Source of the DNA: Paenibacillus sp. CF384
GTDB taxonomy: Bacteria > Bacillota > Bacilli > Paenibacillales > Paenibacillaceae
DNA length: 64,000 nt
Reading direction: 5' to 3'
NCBI RefSeq assembly: GCF_900106745.1
Contig: NZ_FNNV01000012.1
Span: 124,001-188,000 of the forward strand
The notes beneath the pieces were generated by a model. That model saw only the letters and a program-made list of their open reading frames with translations, made no database searches and was not told the origin of the DNA. Shown here piece after piece: positions 35,294 to 43,422 of this stretch; the first letter of the stretch is position 1, and each line of letters begins with the position of its first letter. The position numbers and the translations under genes are program-made.

Positions 35294-37096
35294 GTGAATG
35301 GACTGAAACTGCGCAAACCTCGAATCGGCATCGTGAAGAAAATGATTATCGGCTATGTCGTCATCATTCTGCTGCCCACTATCTGCATCGGGCTGCTGTA
35401 CTATAAACAGATTCATAATAATGCTCTGAAGGATTTTGCCAATAACCGCGAATACTTCATCCAACAGTTCGGCTCCTCCCTGACGATGAACATGAATCAG
35501 ATCGAGATGATTCATGATATTTTTCAAACGAATAAGGTGCTGAGCGGCCTGCTATCCGGCAAGTACAAACAGGAGTCTGAGCAAGTTGGCGTCTATCTGA
35601 AGGAGCTCGTGCCGTTATTTTCCTTCTATAAAAGCAATTCGTTCTACATCGATCAGATCCGCATCTATAAGACAGACCCCAAGGTGCGGAGCATGGGGAC
35701 AAGCATCGTGGACAGCGATGGCAGCATCCCGTCGCGAGCCTCCGACTTGAAGGTCGGGGAAGGCTATTGGCTGCAGGAAATGTCTACGCCGTCTGCGCTG
35801 CAAATGATCTATTACAAGAAGCTGTACAATGAGAACTTCAGCCAAGCGATTGGACTTATGGAGATCCGACTGAAATACACGTTCCTCTCCAGCATGTTCC
35901 ACACCTCTGATGTGAAAGGTACGCCGCTGCACTATTACATGGCCGAAGACAGCAATCCGAGAAAGGGCATCACCCATACCGAAATTGTGGCGTTATCGGC
36001 CAAGCTGCCGCTCGAGAGTTCCGACAAGATGCGGATCTACTCGTCCGTTCAGCAATCCAAATCGCTGCAGTACCTGGATTCGGAGCTTGGCCAGCTGATG
36101 ATGAACAGTTTCTATGTTCCGCGGTTGTCTTCCACCATCTTGACCGTGACACCGACCAGCGAGCTCTTCCAGAAAACGAAAAATTCCGTTCAATTCTACT
36201 TGCTGATGATCAGCGCCTTGTTGCTCATCCTCTCATGCGCCTATTTCTTTACCGTCTCCACCGTCGTGCAACGGATCGTCAAGCTCGGCAAGCATATGCG
36301 AGGCAATCTGCTGGCCAAATATAAAGAAGAACAAGACAGCGATGAGATCGCCTTCCTCGTCTCTTCTTACAATAAAATGATCGATCGCAACGATGAGCTG
36401 ATGAGCAAAGTTGACATTTCGCAGCTCCGGCAGAAGGAAGCCGCTTATCTGGCGCTGCAGGCCCAGATTAACCCTCATTTTATCTACAACGGGCTTGAAG
36501 CCATTCGAATGGCCGCTGAGGAAAGCGATAGCCCTGACGTAGCCAAAATGATCTTTGCGCTCGGGCAATCGATCCGATACAGCTTATCGAAGAGCCAGTA
36601 TGTCGTGCTTCGGGACGAGCTCTCGCATATTCGCAGCTATCTGCAAATTTATAAGGTTCGGATGGAAGAGCGGCTTCAATACGAAATTGATGTCGAGGAT
36701 GAAAGCCTCCTTCGCATCGCCTGTCCGCGATTTATCATCCAACCGCTGGTGGAGAACGCTATCGTGCACGGCATATCTCAGAAGCTCGGCACAGGCACGC
36801 TGCGCATCCGCTTGTATAGCGAAGGCCCCTTAGCCTTGGTTCGCATTCAAGATGACGGGGCCGGCATCCCGCCGGAACGCCTTGAGATGCTTCGTCAGAA
36901 GCTTGATGGCTTCGCGAGTGCACAGGAGCCTGAACAGGAGCAAGGCGGAATCGGCGTGATGAATGTTCATGAGCGAATGATCAGCCATTTCGGACCTGCC
37001 TATGGGCTTATAATTGAGAGCGAACTGGGAGTCGGAACGACGATTACATTATCCATGCCGAAGGAGGGAAATGCCGTTGAAGCTACTCATCGTTGA
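35294..37096 (+). CDS. YesM-type sensor histidine kinase
   Basis: A 600-residue membrane kinase. Helix 1 is near the N-terminus (MIIGYVVIILLPTICIGLLYY), then a ~260-residue extracellular sensor, helix 2 (FYLLMISALLLILSCAYFF), HAMP, and the His_kinase domain with the phospho-accepting His in QAQINPHFIYNGLEAIRM, N-box PRFIIQPLVENAIVHG and G-box DDGAGIPPERLE. It pairs with the response regulator that it overlaps by 20 bp and very likely controls nearby sugar import genes. The start is uncertain: GTG at 35294 gives a normal N-terminus, but GGGGAG lies too far upstream; GTG at 35252 is the outer limit. Confidence 0.9.
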   Translation: MNGLKLRKPRIGIVKKMIIGYVVIILLPTICIGLLYYKQIHNNALKDFANNREYFIQQFGSSLTMNMNQIEMIHDIFQTNKVLSGLLSGKYKQESEQVGVYLKELVPLFSFYKSNSFYIDQIRIYKTDPKVRSMGTSIVDSDGSIPSRASDLKVGEGYWLQEMSTPSALQMIYYKKLYNENFSQAIGLMEIRLKYTFLSSMFHTSDVKGTPLHYYMAEDSNPRKGITHTEIVALSAKLPLESSDKMRIYSSVQQSKSLQYLDSELGQLMMNSFYVPRLSSTILTVTPTSELFQKTKNSVQFYLLMISALLLILSCAYFFTVSTVVQRIVKLGKHMRGNLLAKYKEEQDSDEIAFLVSSYNKMIDRNDELMSKVDISQLRQKEAAYLALQAQINPHFIYNGLEAIRMAAEESDSPDVAKMIFALGQSIRYSLSKSQYVVLRDELSHIRSYLQIYKVRMEERLQYEIDVEDESLLRIACPRFIIQPLVENAIVHGISQKLGTGTLRIRLYSEGPLALVRIQDDGAGIPPERLEMLRQKLDGFASAQEPEQEQGGIGVMNVHERMISHFGPAYGLIIESELGVGTTITLSMPKEGNAVEATHR

Positions 37097-37850
37097 AGAT
37101 GAAGCGCCAATCTTGCGGGGATTGCTGCGCAAAATCAACCAATTCCATACCCCCTTTACGGACATTACAGGTGCCTCCGGCGCGGCGGAAGCACTGGAGA
37201 CGCTGCGGCAGCATGGGGCTGATCTGGTCATGACCGACATTAACATGCCGGAGATGAACGGGCTGGAACTCATCCAAACCGCTAAGAACGAAGGGTTATG
37301 CAGCCGCTTCATTATCTTGTCCGGTTATGATGATTTCTCTTATGCGCGGGATGCGCTGCGGCTGCAGGTCATCGACTATCTGCTCAAGCCTATCGATGAT
37401 GAACAGCTTGAAGAGCTGCTCACCCGGCTTGGCCAAGCCGCCCTCGCCGAACACGAGAAACATGAGGCCGAAGAGCAGGAGACCTTCACTGAGGTCGCTG
37501 AGCATGACTATGTGGAGAAGCCGGAAGCCAGCAAGCAAATGCTGGAGTATATTGAAGCGAACTACGTGAGAGATCTGTCTCTGAGTTCCGTTGCGGAGCA
37601 CGTCGGCCTGCACCCCAACTATGTGAGCCATCTGTTCAAGAAAGAAACCGGCATGAATGTGCTCGCCTATATCCAGCAGCTCCGGGTCATCAAAGCGAAG
37701 GAGCTGCTCATCTCGCGGCCTTCCTTGCCGCTTAGCGAGGTCGCGATGCAGACCGGCTTCGAGAGTCAGCGACATTTCTTCAAAGTATTTAAGAAACATA
37801 CGAACATGACGCCTCGCCAATTCGGCGAAGCCCAGCATCCAGCGAAGTAG
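37077..37850 (+). CDS. YesN-type response regulator with AraC DNA-binding domain
   Basis: A 257-residue regulator: receiver domain (KLLIVEDEAPILRGLL, phospho-acceptor Asp in DLVMTDINMPEMNG, Lys in YLLKPIDDEQL), an acidic linker (about 125-155), and an AraC-type double HTH (LSSVAEHVGLHPNYVSHLFKK, then EVAMQTGFESQRHFFKVFKK). TTG at 37077 is 9 nt after GGAGG and gives the typical start KLLIVEDE; ATG at 37071 is possible with short spacing. Partner of the overlapping YesM-type kinase. Confidence 0.93.
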   Translation: MKLLIVEDEAPILRGLLRKINQFHTPFTDITGASGAAEALETLRQHGADLVMTDINMPEMNGLELIQTAKNEGLCSRFIILSGYDDFSYARDALRLQVIDYLLKPIDDEQLEELLTRLGQAALAEHEKHEAEEQETFTEVAEHDYVEKPEASKQMLEYIEANYVRDLSLSSVAEHVGLHPNYVSHLFKKETGMNVLAYIQQLRVIKAKELLISRPSLPLSEVAMQTGFESQRHFFKVFKKHTNMTPRQFGEAQHPAK

Positions 37851-37894
37851 AAAATGCATGGACGCCCGACCATCGCTGTTGACAGACAAGATTA

Positions 37895-37923
37895 AAGCCG
37901 ACCCCACAAGGGTCGGCTTTTTA
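37895..37923. terminator. Bidirectional terminator between response regulator and permease genes
   Basis: AAGCCGACCC pairs with GGGTCGGCTT (loop CACAA), followed by TTTT on the plus strand. Confidence 0.9.
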
Positions 37924-37932
37924 GCTGCATGC

Positions 37933-38814
37933 CTATTCTTTTACCGCACCGACCATCATGCCGGATACGAAATACTTTTGCATGAACGGATAGACGATCA
38001 GAATCGGAAGCGAAGCGATAAACACTTGCGACGCTTGGATCGTACGGTTCGATACTTTGTTCATCAGCTGTGCTTGCGCTTTCGTAAGCAGCCTGCTGTT
38101 CGATTCCACAAGGATGGTCTGCAAGTAAGACTGCAGCGGATAGTCCTTCTGGCTTTTCAAATAGATCAAGCCGTCAAACCATGCATTCCAATGTCCGACC
38201 GCCGAGAATACGATCAGCGTGGCAATGATCGGCATCGACAAAGCGAGGTACAACGTGCCGAGAATGCGGAAATGTCCTGCGCCGTCCATGTACGCCGACT
38301 CTTCAATATCCTTCGGAATATTCCGGAAGAAGTTGGAGAGGAGCAGCACGTTAAATACCGAAATCGCACCCGGAATGACGAGCGACCAAATCGTGCCGTA
38401 CAGATGGGTGTTCTTCACGATCATAAAGGTCGGAATAAGACCGCCGGAGAACAGCATCGTAACGACGAAATACCAGGCAAAGAACGACTGATGCTTGAAG
38501 TTCGCTTGGCTCTTGGAGAGCGGGTAAGCCGCTAGTACCGTAAGGAACATGCTGATTGCCACACCAAGAAACACACGTTTCACAGAAACGAACATCGCCG
38601 TCCAAAATTCGGAGTTGCTTAGAATATATTCATACGACTTCAGCGAGAACTGTACCGGCCAGAACGTAACCTCGCCGGCCGTTACCGCGCTGCTCTTGCT
38701 GAAAGAAATCGCAAGTACGTGAAGCATCGGAATGAGACAGGCAAGTGAGAACAGAATGAACAGCAAGCCGTTCAAGTTCAAGAAAATACGTCTGCCTAAC
38801 GAACGATCTACCAT
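37933..38814 (-). CDS. Sugar ABC transporter permease (LplC/MalG type)
   Basis: A 293-residue six-helix permease ending KYFVSGMMVGAVKE, the typical C-terminus of LplC-like subunits. The EAA loop is ESAYMDGAGHFRILGTLYLALSMP. With its LplB-type partner it forms the sugar-conducting channel; no ATPase gene is linked, so a shared MsmX-type ATPase is expected (established for this transporter class in Bacillus). ATG at 38814 has GGAGGGG upstream. Last gene of the binding protein-LplB-LplC operon. Confidence 0.94.
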   Translation of the reverse strand: MVDRSLGRRIFLNLNGLLFILFSLACLIPMLHVLAISFSKSSAVTAGEVTFWPVQFSLKSYEYILSNSEFWTAMFVSVKRVFLGVAISMFLTVLAAYPLSKSQANFKHQSFFAWYFVVTMLFSGGLIPTFMIVKNTHLYGTIWSLVIPGAISVFNVLLLSNFFRNIPKDIEESAYMDGAGHFRILGTLYLALSMPIIATLIVFSAVGHWNAWFDGLIYLKSQKDYPLQSYLQTILVESNSRLLTKAQAQLMNKVSNRTIQASQVFIASLPILIVYPFMQKYFVSGMMVGAVKE

Positions 38815-38833
38815 TTAATTTCCCCTCCAGACT

Positions 38834-39733
38834 TTAGAAAATGCGATGATCCGATATTTTGCGGGCCAGATAGTACGATGCAACAATGAGGATTAGGCTG
38901 ACAACGGAACGGAACAAGCCGATCGCGGCACCTAACGAATATTGAGCCTGCTGAATCCCCATCCGATAGACCCAGGTATCGATAACATCGCCTGTCGAGT
39001 AGACAGCCGAAGAGTAAAGCATAAGTACTTGTTCAAAACCTGCATTCAGAATGTAGCCAAGACTTAGTGTCCCCATCAGAACAATGGTCGATTTCATGCC
39101 TGGAAGTGTAATATTCAGCGTTTGTCTCCAGCGGCTTGCGCCGTCCATAACAGACGCTTCGTAAAGCGTCGGATCGATTGTCGTAATTGCCGCAAGATAT
39201 ACAATCGTACCGAAGCCGGTTATTTGCCATGTCTCAGTAGCTACAAGAATATAAGGAAACCACGAAGCTTTCTCTAGGAAAATAATCGGGTCGAAGCCCA
39301 TTTTGCCAAGCATCACATTAATTAAACCGTCACGAGAGAGCATATCCCGGAAGATACCGCCGAGGATAACCCACGAAAGGAAGTAAGGAAAATAAACAAT
39401 GGTTTGCACGGTACGTTTGAACACTTTGGATACAATTTCATTAAGTAGAATGGCAACCGCAATGGCTGCGAACGTTTCGACGATAATTTTCATCGTGGCA
39501 ATAAAGAGCGTGTTGGCAACGACTTGCTTCACATCAGGAATTTGCATGAGACGTCTGAAATGATCCAAGCCTACCCATTTGGAGCCAAAGAAACCTTGCG
39601 TCGGCTCATATTTCTGGAAAGCCATGATAACCCCGAACATCGGGAGATACGAATAAATAAATACGACTACGACTGGGAGAATCAGCATGAGATACAGCGC
39701 CAGCTGCTTCTTCGGAATTTTGAAAGCGTTCAT
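38834..39733 (-). CDS. Sugar ABC transporter permease (LplB/UgpA type)
   Basis: A 299-residue six-helix permease with N-terminal QLALYLMLILPVVVVFIYSYLPMFG and KYEPTQGFFGSKWVGLDHF, as in LplB. The EAA loop is YEASVMDGASRWRQTLNITLPG. ATG at 39733 has AAGGGG 7 nt upstream; the frame extends to 39814 but only across the inter-gene hairpin. Partner of the LplC-type permease 19 bp downstream. Confidence 0.94.
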   Translation of the reverse strand: MNAFKIPKKQLALYLMLILPVVVVFIYSYLPMFGVIMAFQKYEPTQGFFGSKWVGLDHFRRLMQIPDVKQVVANTLFIATMKIIVETFAAIAVAILLNEIVSKVFKRTVQTIVYFPYFLSWVILGGIFRDMLSRDGLINVMLGKMGFDPIIFLEKASWFPYILVATETWQITGFGTIVYLAAITTIDPTLYEASVMDGASRWRQTLNITLPGMKSTIVLMGTLSLGYILNAGFEQVLMLYSSAVYSTGDVIDTWVYRMGIQQAQYSLGAAIGLFRSVVSLILIVASYYLARKISDHRIF

Positions 39734-39775
39734 AAGCTCGCCCCTTACGATGACTAAATTTAAGGCTAAGAATAG

Positions 39776-39814
39776 ATGCAGAGTACGGATGTACGTGACA
39801 TCCGTACTCTGCAT
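39776..39814. promoter_or_regulatory. Perfect 17-bp hairpin between binding-protein and permease genes
   Basis: ATGCAGAGTACGGATGT and its exact complement flank a 5-nt loop. There is no T-run, so it is more likely an RNA stability or processing stem that raises binding-protein mRNA over permease mRNA than a plain terminator. Confidence 0.8.
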
Positions 39815-39830
39815 GTTCTACTCCAGTTCC

Positions 39831-41576
39831 TTATTTCTTCTCAAACCACTCTTGAACGCTTTCTTTGTTCTTCGCTTCGAACCATTTGTTCACAACCGGA
39901 TTTACAGCGGAAGCATACATGGAGTCGTATTGCGCCAAGAAATCGTCATACGCTTTGATGTCTGCGCCTTTCACTACGTTCAGGAACATAACATCCCATG
40001 CTTTTTTGATGATTGGTGCATTGTCGAGCATTTCTTGTGTCGGCATCGCTGTGTACTCGTTCATTGCGAATCTTTTTTCCTTGATGTATTGATCTACAAC
40101 TGCAAGGGAACCTTTGTCTGTATAGGACAGGTAGGACGGGAATCCGGCAGCATCGTTCTTGTCTGCATACGCTTTGGATTGATCATAGAACAGCTTGTAT
40201 GCTTCGGACAGTTTATCCGTCGAGCCTGTTTTGAACGCATCGCTAATGTCTAGGAATGCTTGATAGTTGAACGACGGGTTGTAGATCGGCATCGAGTACA
40301 ATTGGAAAATACCTGCGTTCGTTGTTGGATCTGTGTTGTATTTACCGAACTGCATCGTCTCTGGATTGTTGTTCAGATCATGGAACAGGTTCGCCATCGT
40401 TACAAGCGCCTCAGGGTGTTTAACGCCCTTCTTCGCTACATTGACACCAAGAACGGTTGCTGCTGTTACGGACGATTTGCCCGGTTTGTCGTCTACGGAC
40501 GGAATGCCTACCGGCTCCCATTTCGCATTCGGGTTCTTCTCAAGTTCTAGGTTAAGCGGCCACCAAGCATCCCACAGACCGCCGAAAGCGACGAACGATT
40601 GCGCGTTCACGATTTGCTCGTTGTATTTCGCACTGTCAAGCGATGCGAAGTCTGGGTGGATATAGCCTTTCTTGTAGTACTCTTGCAGCTTCAGAAGCGC
40701 AGCACGCGTGTTTTCACGTGTTTCTGAACCGAACATCCCGTGCTCGAGCTCGCCTTTGCTGTTCTTCACCCAAATGTCCGGATATGAATGGAACATATTG
40801 AAGAACGCGCCGCCGATACCCCAGTTCACAGAATCCATGCTAGCGTCTGCCAGTGGAATCGGGTATTTCTCTCCGCCTGTGCCGTCGTAGTCGTTCTTCT
40901 TGAACGCTTCGAGCACTTTGTCCAGATCCGCAACTGTCTTAGGCGCCTCTAGGCCGGCTTTCTTCAAGTTGTCTTCACGGATCCACAGCATGTTGCCTTG
41001 GTCGTGGTAAGTCATACCGTTAGGCAAACCGTAGATTTTGCCATTCTTCGTTACGCCTTCAAGCAATCCCAAGTAGTCGCCTGTCAGATACTGCTTCGTG
41101 TATTTGGAAGCATAGTCTTGCACGACTTTCGTGATATCTTCCAATTGGCCGGTCGATGCCAGCTTCTCGAATTGCGGCGGCGTTACATAGAAGAAGTCAG
41201 GCAAGTCGCCGCTTGCGATCATCAGGTTCATCTTCTCTTCGGCTTGCTCGCCTGGTGAAGTCCAGTTATATTTCAGCTTGATGCCAAGCTTCTCTTCCCA
41301 AGTCTTTGTGTAAATGTTGTTTTCAATCGTGATATCTTTCGGCATGTTCTGTAGAACGCCGTTGTTCGTGTGAACGGTTGTGACTTCGATTGCCGGCGAA
41401 TATTTGCCCGGGTCTTTCGGCTCCGAGTTCGGATCTAGCAGTTTAGAGATGTCAGCGGTTTCATTTGAATCCGACGAAGCTCCATCATTGTTGTTGTTTC
41501 CACAAGCTGCGAGTGATAGCGATAACGATAGACACAATGTAAGAGAGGCAAGCTTAACTTTGTAATTCTTTTTCAT
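39831..41576 (-). CDS. Sugar ABC transporter binding lipoprotein (LplA type)
   Basis: A 581-residue lipoprotein. Signal peptide MKKNYKVKLASLTLCLSL with lipobox SLAAC, Asn/Asp/Ser-rich linker, then the LplA-like fold: TKTWEEKLGIKLKYNWTSPG, SGDLPDFFYVTPPQF, LPNGMTYHDQGNMLWIREDNL, SFVAFGGLWDAWWPLNL. Binds an oligosaccharide or sugar acid. ATG at 41576 has GGGGG 9 nt upstream. First gene of the transporter operon; it follows a 1.3-kb stretch with possible CcpA/LacI-like operators. Confidence 0.94.
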   Translation of the reverse strand: MKKNYKVKLASLTLCLSLSLSLAACGNNNNDGASSDSNETADISKLLDPNSEPKDPGKYSPAIEVTTVHTNNGVLQNMPKDITIENNIYTKTWEEKLGIKLKYNWTSPGEQAEEKMNLMIASGDLPDFFYVTPPQFEKLASTGQLEDITKVVQDYASKYTKQYLTGDYLGLLEGVTKNGKIYGLPNGMTYHDQGNMLWIREDNLKKAGLEAPKTVADLDKVLEAFKKNDYDGTGGEKYPIPLADASMDSVNWGIGGAFFNMFHSYPDIWVKNSKGELEHGMFGSETRENTRAALLKLQEYYKKGYIHPDFASLDSAKYNEQIVNAQSFVAFGGLWDAWWPLNLELEKNPNAKWEPVGIPSVDDKPGKSSVTAATVLGVNVAKKGVKHPEALVTMANLFHDLNNNPETMQFGKYNTDPTTNAGIFQLYSMPIYNPSFNYQAFLDISDAFKTGSTDKLSEAYKLFYDQSKAYADKNDAAGFPSYLSYTDKGSLAVVDQYIKEKRFAMNEYTAMPTQEMLDNAPIIKKAWDVMFLNVVKGADIKAYDDFLAQYDSMYASAVNPVVNKWFEAKNKESVQEWFEKK

Positions 41577-41706
41577 CTTTGAAATCCCCCTGTTTACTTG
41601 AAGTGATGGTGCAAATCCGCTATTTCCAAACTTCACTTTAGGCCAATTGCTGAGTAACTCCGACTCATGAGCTTAGCGTTCGCACGACTTGCTTCTCCAC
41701 AAAATA

Positions 41707-41964
41707 GAAACGTTTCAAAAGACCGGGAGTTTCTTCAACGCTTCGCTATTGAATACGCTTTCCAATGGAGATCGCGTGCGTATCAGGTACCCGTCTACCT
41801 CCTTCATTTCTATATCCACACTATACATGAAGCGCTTTCAAGATGAATACGGATCATTTCTTATATGATAGTGACCAAAATTAAGATTACTTGTTTAAGG
41901 GCTGTTTCTACAGGGGAAATCGGCTGTGGAAATGGGATAATGAGGCGGGGCTGCGAAACGTTTC
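41707..41964. promoter_or_regulatory. Three palindromic CcpA/LacI-like operator candidates upstream of the lipoprotein gene
   Basis: GAAACGTTTC occurs at 41707-41716 and 41955-41964, and TGAAGCGCTTTCA at 41828-41840. They resemble cre-type centres around CG/GC but are one base short of the standard cre spacing. The rest of 41577-42100 shows no gene. Confidence 0.35.
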
Positions 41965-42100
41965 ACCAATTTCTAGGGGAGTCGTGAATGTTTGGCGGTC
42001 ATTCGCAAGCTGCGTTGACTCGAAGTCGCAGTGATTAGCTACTTCGGTGGTCGGTTGGCGGATTGTGAGAATGACTGGGGTAACTAGGGAGCTGCTTAGG

Positions 42101-42494
42101 TGGAAATTAGGCGGATTGGGCGCATGAAGCGAACCAGCAAGTCTACATTCGTGGGAAATGAGCGGATTGGGCGCATGAAGCTTACCAGCAAGTCTACATT
42201 CGTGGGAAATGAGCGGATTGGGCGCATGAAGCGAACCAGCAAGTCTACATTCGTGGGAAATGAGCGGAATGTGCGCATGAGGCGAACCAGCAAGTCTACA
42301 TTCGTGGGAATTGGGCGGAATGTGCGCATGTAGCGTACCAGCAAGTCTACTTTCGCGGGAATTGGGCGGATTGTGCGCATGTAGCGAACCGACAAGTCTA
42401 CATTCGTGGGAATTGGGCGGATTGGGCGCATGTAGCGTACCAGCAAGTCTACATTCGTGCGAATTGGGCGGAATGTGCGCATGAAGCGTACCAG
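42101..42494. repeat. Tandem array A: about 7.7 units of 51 bp
   Basis: GTCTAC occurs at 42141, 42192, 42243, 42294, 42345, 42396 and 42447, exactly 51 bp apart; each unit has GCATGAAGCGAACCAGCAAG, then GTCTACATTCGTGGGAA. Read on the minus strand, units align with array B units (ATGTAGAC, then CGCTTCATGC). It lies in a 1.3-kb region without supported genes. The open frame through it has no ribosome binding site. Confidence 0.95.
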
Positions 42495-42608
42495 GGGTGC
42501 TAAATGGGAACCTAGTGAGCCACTTTGGTGGTTTTTGAGCGAATATCCCTGTTATCGATCACATAGGGAGCTATTTTACTTTGAAGCCCATCCCCTAACC
42601 CGCCTCAT

Positions 42609-42798
42609 TTCGGCGGATGTGTAGTCCTGGGGGATACTCTTTGCTCGACTACGCCGCGTTTCGGCGGATGTGTAGCCCTGGGGGCTACTCTTTGCTCCAC
42701 TACGCCGCGTTTCGGCGGATGTGTAGTCCTGGAGGCTACTCTTTGCTCCAATACGCCGCGTTTCGGCGGATGTATGGTCTTGGGAGCTACTCTGCTAC
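42609..42798. repeat. Tandem array D: about 3.7 units of 51 bp
   Basis: GGATGT (GGATGTAT in the last) begins units at 42615, 42666, 42717 and 42768, exactly 51 bp apart. Each has TTTCGGCGGATGTGTAG, a hairpin GTAGCCC..GGGCTAC-like, then TCTTTGCTCCACTACGCCG. The first 17 bases of the unit match array C at 25.4 kb. The array lies 114 bp after array A. Confidence 0.94.
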
Positions 42799-42801
42799 AA
42801 C

Positions 42802-42844
42802 AAAATGAACGCCCACTTCCGCAGAAGGCGGAAATAGACGTTCA
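42802..42844 (-). terminator. Terminator of the thioesterase gene
   Basis: TGAACG...TTCCGC pairs with CGGAA...CGTTCA, followed on the minus strand by TTTTG. Confidence 0.7.
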
Positions 42845-42876
42845 CTGGCGATCAAAGGCATACTAGCACAAACAAG

Positions 42877-43389
42877 CTACTCCCAAGGATACTTCGTCAG
42901 CAAGTAATCGGCGAACTTTTTGCTTTCGTCTCTGCGATGCTTGCGCATTTCGGCTCGGAGTTCGGCGGTTTCGTGCAGCTTCTTCTCCTCTTCCGTCTCC
43001 GGTACGATCTGGGGAACGGTCGTTGGTCGATTGTTCTCGTCGAGGGCGACGAAGGTGAGAAAGGCGGTCGCGGCAATCTTGCGGTCGCCGCTTCTTAGGT
43101 CCTCGCGGATGACCTTCACGAAGACCTCCATCGAGCTCGTACCCGTCCATGTGATGAACGATTCCAGCGATACCGAGTCCGTGGGGCGAATCGGCTGCAG
43201 GAAATCGACAGAGTCCGTCGAAGCGGTCACCGCCGCGGCACGGCATAGTTTCGATACGGAGATGGAAGCGATGTCGTCGATATACGACATCAGCTTCCCG
43301 CCAAACAACGTTTCATGGTTGTTTACATCTGTCGGGAATACCCGCGACACTTTAAAACATCGTGTTTCCTTGGCCGTCTTTGGATCCAG
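42877..43389 (-). CDS. Hotdog-fold acyl-CoA thioesterase (YkhA type)
   Basis: Hydrolyses acyl-CoA thioesters. Hotdog signature VNNHETLFGGKLMSYIDDIA (catalytic Asn and Asp region) and FITWTGTSSMEVFVKV. Relatives carry a residue block just before SRVFPTDVNN that here corresponds to ETRCFKV, encoded upstream of the first standard start (GTG 43350). The only well-spaced start after GGGAGGG is a CTG at 43389, giving 170 residues; the in-frame stop TGA lies 9 nt further up. I therefore propose the CTG start. If GTG 43350 is used, the product lacks conserved residues and has no ribosome binding site. Confidence 0.82.
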   Translation of the reverse strand: MDPKTAKETRCFKVSRVFPTDVNNHETLFGGKLMSYIDDIASISVSKLCRAAAVTASTDSVDFLQPIRPTDSVSLESFITWTGTSSMEVFVKVIREDLRSGDRKIAATAFLTFVALDENNRPTTVPQIVPETEEEKKLHETAELRAEMRKHRRDESKKFADYLLTKYPWE

Positions 43390-43422
43390 AAGCCATCACC
43401 CTCCCTTATGGGAACGTCTGTG

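Noticed and set aside
42096..42482. 128-codon minus-strand frame through array A
   Set aside because: Same reason as array C; no start signal and substitutions do not spare codon positions.
25341..42798. CRISPR arrays at the four tandem-repeat sites
   Set aside because: Units are contiguous, with no variable spacers, and no cas genes are in the window.
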